Source of the DNA: Succinatimonas hippei
GTDB taxonomy: Bacteria > Pseudomonadota > Gammaproteobacteria > Enterobacterales > Succinivibrionaceae
Length of the DNA stretch: 8,623 nucleotides
Assembly (NCBI GenBank): GCA_004557545.1
Contig: SFGV01000076.1
Coordinates: 1-8,623 of the forward strand
Direction: 5' to 3'
Shown here: one piece after another, positions 6,649 through 8,623 of the stretch
Layout of the letters: each line of letters opens with the position of its first letter
Numbering within the stretch: the first letter of the stretch is position 1
The notes under the pieces: generated by a model
The model's database searches: none
What the model was told of the DNA's origin: nothing
What the model saw: only the letters and a program-made list of their open reading frames with translations
Made by a program: the position numbers and the translations under genes

Positions 6649-7300
6649 CAAAAGGTTCCCTCAAAAGCCGTTCAAAAAGCTCTGGACAGTAATGAGCCTC
6701 ATCTGTCTCAAACAGCTTAACCCCGTGTTTCTCCCAGCTCAGTTTCTGGCGGCATGGATTGAATATGAGATCGCGCTTTGACACAAAAGCCTCATCAAAT
6801 GAGTAATCAGTTACTGTGACACTCTTTAAATAATCACGGATCCAGGCAAGTTCAGCCTTTAAACTTTCAATACTCCTGTTCGGGCGTTTTTTTATGTATT
6901 TTTTAAACGAGGACCCGCACATCGCCAGATAAAAGCCCATAGCCGAGTGAGCGTCAAGTTTCGCCAGGGTATCATCCCATAGTACGGGATCTATCCCCAG
7001 ATTTTCATCTATGCCTTCCAATGTGCCGTTGACAGCGATACTTTTGGTCACGCGCGCCCTTAGTTTTTTTATATAGAAAGGCGCGAGAGCAACCCCCATT
7101 GACCAGGCGATCACACGGACGTTTTCAAAAGATGACAGATCCGGCAAGGCTTCATCTACCGCGTAGTCATAACAGCACAGCAATGAAGTATTCTCTGACA
7201 TAAGCGGTACAAGCTCTGAAAATGGGTTAGGATCCTGACCATACCCCTCAAAAAAGATCACTATGTCAGATCCGGCTTTGTTAAATAGTTGCGTTTTCAT
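6638..7300 (-). CDS. bioG: Pimeloyl-ACP methyl ester esterase BioG (DUF452)
   Basis: A 220-residue alpha/beta hydrolase that removes the methyl group from pimeloyl-ACP methyl ester, ending the disguised fatty-acid cycle so BioF can use pimeloyl-ACP. It plays the role of E. coli BioH but belongs to the distinct BioG family. Evidence: the N-terminal FFEGYGQDP is the BioG hallmark (FFxGWGxD-like), the nucleophile elbow is AWSMGV with Ser67, and likely triad partners are Asp177 in SKRDLIF and His203 in DEAHYCP. Length fits BioG. It starts with ATG at 7300 and only a weak Shine-Dalgarno is visible. It leads a two-gene operon with bioC; no bioF, bioA, bioB or bioD is present upstream, where one might expect bioF. 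The region upstream has the perfect palindrome CATAATTATG (7318-7327), but I see no convincing biotin-repressor operator. Confidence 0.88.
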   Translation of the reverse strand: MKTQLFNKAGSDIVIFFEGYGQDPNPFSELVPLMSENTSLLCCYDYAVDEALPDLSSFENVRVIAWSMGVALAPFYIKKLRARVTKSIAVNGTLEGIDENLGIDPVLWDDTLAKLDAHSAMGFYLAMCGSSFKKYIKKRPNRSIESLKAELAWIRDYLKSVTVTDYSFDEAFVSKRDLIFNPCRQKLSWEKHGVKLFETDEAHYCPELFERLLREPFDGS

Positions 7301-7355
7301 GCGAACCGTCGCGTTCTCATAATTATGTTTATCTAAAACAAGTGAGGTATATCGT

Positions 7356-7684
7356 ATGCCTTATTTGATAAAGGAACTAAAAAAGCCGACTTATTCCACA
7401 CAAGCTAACGTACAAAAACATGGTTTGTCTACAAAATCCAATTACAACTTGAATTCTAACGCCTTGTCAAAGCTACAAAATATCACTGTCTATACCGCTA
7501 CCTTACCGATGAGGTAATGCGGGGATCAAATGATCTAACCTTAACTCCTATAGAGATTTAACCTGCCGTGGTTGTCGCGTACAACACCACCATTGACACC
7601 TCAAAGGCCGTGAAGCTTATCCGACGCAATCACATTCTTTTTCCTTTGTTTCTTGACAACAGGCCGCTAAAGATTTCCAATTAG
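7356..7684 (+). pseudogene. Decayed gene of unknown family
   Basis: An ATG at 7356 with GAGG 8 bases upstream opens a reading frame beginning MPYLIKELKKPTYS that stops at 7517. Around 7477-7480 the reading can move to the -1 frame, as if one A were missing from a run of A, and continue KYHCLYRYLTDEVMRGSND to LTPIEI, a TAA at 7559-7561, then PAVVVAYNTTIDTSKAVKL to RPLKISN and a TAG at 7682. The -1 frame holds 68 codons with one internal stop, and its residue make-up looks protein-like. I do not recognise the family. It could be a small intact 53-residue gene (7356-7517) followed by unrelated DNA, but a broken gene of about 108 residues explains more. It lies between chromosomal biotin genes and phage debris, so a phage or mobile origin is possible. 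Confidence 0.4.
7653..7681 (+). promoter_or_regulatory. Candidate sigma-70 promoter for the small secreted protein
   Basis: A perfect -35 TTGACA (7653-7658) is followed after 17 bases by TCCAAT (7676-7681), matching four of six -10 bases. Transcription would start near 7688 and give a leader of about 50 bases before the ATG at 7739. It overlaps the tail of the decayed gene, so it may have served only the downstream gene. Confidence 0.4.
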
Positions 7685-7697
7685 GAGCATGCTCGAC

Positions 7698-7735
7698 AGG
7701 AGGAAAACTCTATACTTCACGGTATAGGGGTAAGG
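7698..7735 (+). promoter_or_regulatory. Orphan AGGAGG, hairpin and second ribosome site in the leader
   Basis: A full-consensus Shine-Dalgarno AGGAGG (7698-7703) has no start codon at usable spacing. It is followed by a hairpin CTATAC (7710-7715) and GTATAG (7722-7727) with a 6-base loop, then GGGTAAGG (7728-7735) three bases before ATG 7739. Folding of the hairpin would bring the AGGAGG closer to the start codon, or the near site alone is used. This could be a structured translation initiation region; the upstream site could equally be a relic. Confidence 0.35.
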
Positions 7736-7738
7736 TAT

Positions 7739-8035
7739 ATGAAGTATTTCATCTTGGCGGTTTTAGCGGTCTTTCTGGCATATCCTGCCAGAGCTGAGTT
7801 GATGACCGAAGCTGAAGCGGCGGTCAAAGGACAAGCGATGATGGATGATTTTTACCGCAATCCACATACGGAGGCTGACAGAGAACGCGCTCGGCAAGAG
7901 ATGATCGAACGCTCTCAAATACCACATGTATATACGGGTTCGGGTGATGTTCTTGATGATCGTGATATGTATATAGATGGAAAGTTGTACCACTGCATAG
8001 TGTATAAATCCAATACCCAGTGTCATACACATTAA
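7739..8035 (+). CDS. Small secreted or periplasmic protein, function unknown
   Basis: A 98-residue protein with a clear signal peptide: MKY, a hydrophobic core ILAVLAVFLAY, and a cleavage site after PARA (residue 19). The mature 79 residues are highly charged, with an acidic helix-prone start (LMTEAEAAVKGQAMMDD), a basic/acidic middle (TEADRERARQEMIER), and a C-terminal part with two cysteines (Cys86 and Cys95) close to several histidines (YHCIVYKSNTQCHTH). The cysteines could form a disulfide after export, or with the histidines bind a metal; both are inference. I do not recognise a family. The gene has its own promoter candidate and a strong intrinsic terminator 18 bases after its stop, so it is a self-contained unit, like the cargo genes often found between phage tail genes. 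The start is chosen from the signal peptide and GGGTAAGG just upstream. Confidence 0.65.
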   Translation: MKYFILAVLAVFLAYPARAELMTEAEAAVKGQAMMDDFYRNPHTEADRERARQEMIERSQIPHVYTGSGDVLDDRDMYIDGKLYHCIVYKSNTQCHTH

Positions 8036-8052
8036 CAGTTAGCTTTATGGAG

Positions 8053-8076
8053 AGCACCTGAAAGGGTGCTTTTTTT
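8053..8076 (+). terminator. Intrinsic terminator after the small secreted protein
   Basis: AGCACCT (8053-8059) pairs with GGGTGCT (8064-8070), closing with a T-G pair over a GAAA tetraloop, and runs straight into a T tract ending at 8076. It is a textbook Rho-independent terminator. The next base begins the ATG of the gpP-like remnant, whose only plausible ribosome site (AAAGGG, 8061-8066) lies inside the hairpin. Confidence 0.85.
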
Positions 8077-8399
8077 ATGTCCGATGAGAACAAAGTACGC
8101 ATCATTGTGAACGGCTCTGCCGCCGAATATGAGCACTGGACAGATGTAAGCATTACATCAGAACTCAACACTCTGGCGCGCTCATTTCAGGTGGGGACTA
8201 CCACAAAGCTGCCGCAGTCATCAAAGCTTATAAGCTCATTTGGGGTGATGAGGTGCAGGTATATATCGGCGATGATCTGGTGCACAAAGACTATATGGAC
8301 GACAGGCCTATAAACTACAACGCCACGAGTGTTGCCGCGACCATCTCTGGCAGGTCACACACCGAAAACTTGATTGACTGCTCGCCAGCAATGAACGGC
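8077..8399 (+). pseudogene. Mu gpP-like phage baseplate/tail gene, frameshifted and truncated
   Basis: The 5' part of a gene resembling Mu gpP, the baseplate hub-type protein of contractile-tail phages. The first frame reads MSDENKVRIIVNG, then EHWTDVSITSELNTLARSFQV. Near the G run at 8192-8197 the reading moves to the -1 frame and continues GDYHKAAAVIKAYKLIWGDE, VQVYIGDDLVHKDYMDD and ATISGRSHTENLIDCSP. The order of elements (short N-terminal strand, GDxVxVxIGDDLV, SxSGRSxTxxLIDCS) is that of the gpP N-terminal domain. Adding one G would restore the frame. The family runs to roughly 350 residues or more; here similarity ends after about 105 and the sequence meets the 3' end of an opposite-strand gene, so the right edge is a deletion junction. 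No other tail gene is present in the window. The exact end, near 8385-8410, is uncertain. Confidence 0.7.
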
Positions 8400-8410
8400 T
8401 ACGATTTTCT

Positions 8411-8623
8411 TTACAATAGTTTCTCCACCTCCTTTGGCTTCAGCTCTTTTCCCGCGGAGACAACTTTGTCATCAATCATAAGGGCGGGCATGCTCATCAC
8501 CCCATATCCCATGATTTTTTCCATATCGGTGATGTACTCAACCTCAGCGTGAATCCCCTTATTTGCTACCGCCTCTTTTACGGACCTCAAAAGCGTCTCA
8601 CATTTTTTGCAGCCACCGCCTAA
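8411..8623 (-). CDS. Thioredoxin-fold small redox-active disulfide protein, 3' part
   Basis: The last 70 residues of a minus-strand gene whose start lies beyond the window. The visible part opens LGGGCKKCETLL with a CxxC redox pair (Cys-Lys-Lys-Cys), runs through EVEYITDMEKIMGYG, has the cis-proline loop VMSMPALMIDD, and ends VVSAGKELKPKEVEKLL before TAA. This is the pattern of small thioredoxin-like proteins of the redox-active disulfide protein 2 type, usually about 75-80 residues, so only a handful of N-terminal residues are missing. They are cytoplasmic and often sit beside permeases or arsenic/metal genes; their exact partner is usually unknown. The gene looks intact to its stop, right beside the phage remnant. 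Confidence 0.85.
   Translation of the reverse strand, partial: LGGGCKKCETLLRSVKEAVANKGIHAEVEYITDMEKIMGYGVMSMPALMIDDKVVSAGKELKPKEVEKLL

Noticed and set aside
7301..7355. Biotin repressor operator upstream of bioG
   Set aside because: I looked for the spaced TTGTAAACC/GGTTTACAA dyad and found only the short palindrome CATAATTATG.
7763..8171. Two overlapping minus-strand open frames opposite the small secreted gene
   Set aside because: The plus strand has a signal peptide, ribosome site, promoter candidate and terminator; the antisense frames cross the terminator and lack signals.
8300..8552. Continuation of the gpP-like frame to 8552 as one protein
   Set aside because: Beyond about 8400 the plus frame is antisense to a clear thioredoxin-like gene; the open frame there is accidental.

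Overview
The window looks like part of a gammaproteobacterial chromosome. The evidence is a type V autotransporter with a C-terminal outer-membrane barrel, a bioG-bioC pair for the methyl-ester route to pimelate, a Mu-like tail-gene remnant, and dense GATC sites. Composition and the autotransporter style remind me of gut or rumen Succinivibrionaceae/Aeromonadales, but that is inference; no rRNA or housekeeping marker fixes the taxon.

Layout. Positions 1-94 are AT-rich with no gene. Positions about 95-2052 form an insertion-sequence-like element carrying one ISAs1-type DDE transposase, broken by a -1 frameshift near 1172-1197. It is bounded by unusually long, two-block inverted repeats. Positions 2053-2318 are the leader of a large gene (2319-5858) encoding a secreted metzincin-like metalloprotease autotransporter. 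A bidirectional hairpin at 5870-5901 separates it from the convergent, translationally overlapping pair bioG-bioC (7300 down to 5896).

From 7301 to about 8400 the DNA looks like a scrap heap. It holds a decayed gene (7356-7684), a small secreted protein with its own promoter candidate and terminator (7739-8076), and the 5' end of a Mu gpP-like baseplate gene that is frameshifted and then truncated. The window closes with the 3' part of a minus-strand thioredoxin-fold redox protein (8411-8623).

How the parts relate. bioG and bioC act in one pathway: BioC methylates malonyl-ACP so fatty-acid synthesis can extend it, and BioG removes the methyl group from pimeloyl-ACP. The autotransporter is an independent surface or secreted protease. 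Its promoter region lies beside the IS end, and a hybrid IS/flank promoter can be drawn there. Three separate genes carry frame breaks repaired by adding one base to a homopolymer, so either decay or homopolymer undercalling in the source data must be considered. No CRISPR array, tRNA, rRNA or complete phage module was seen.
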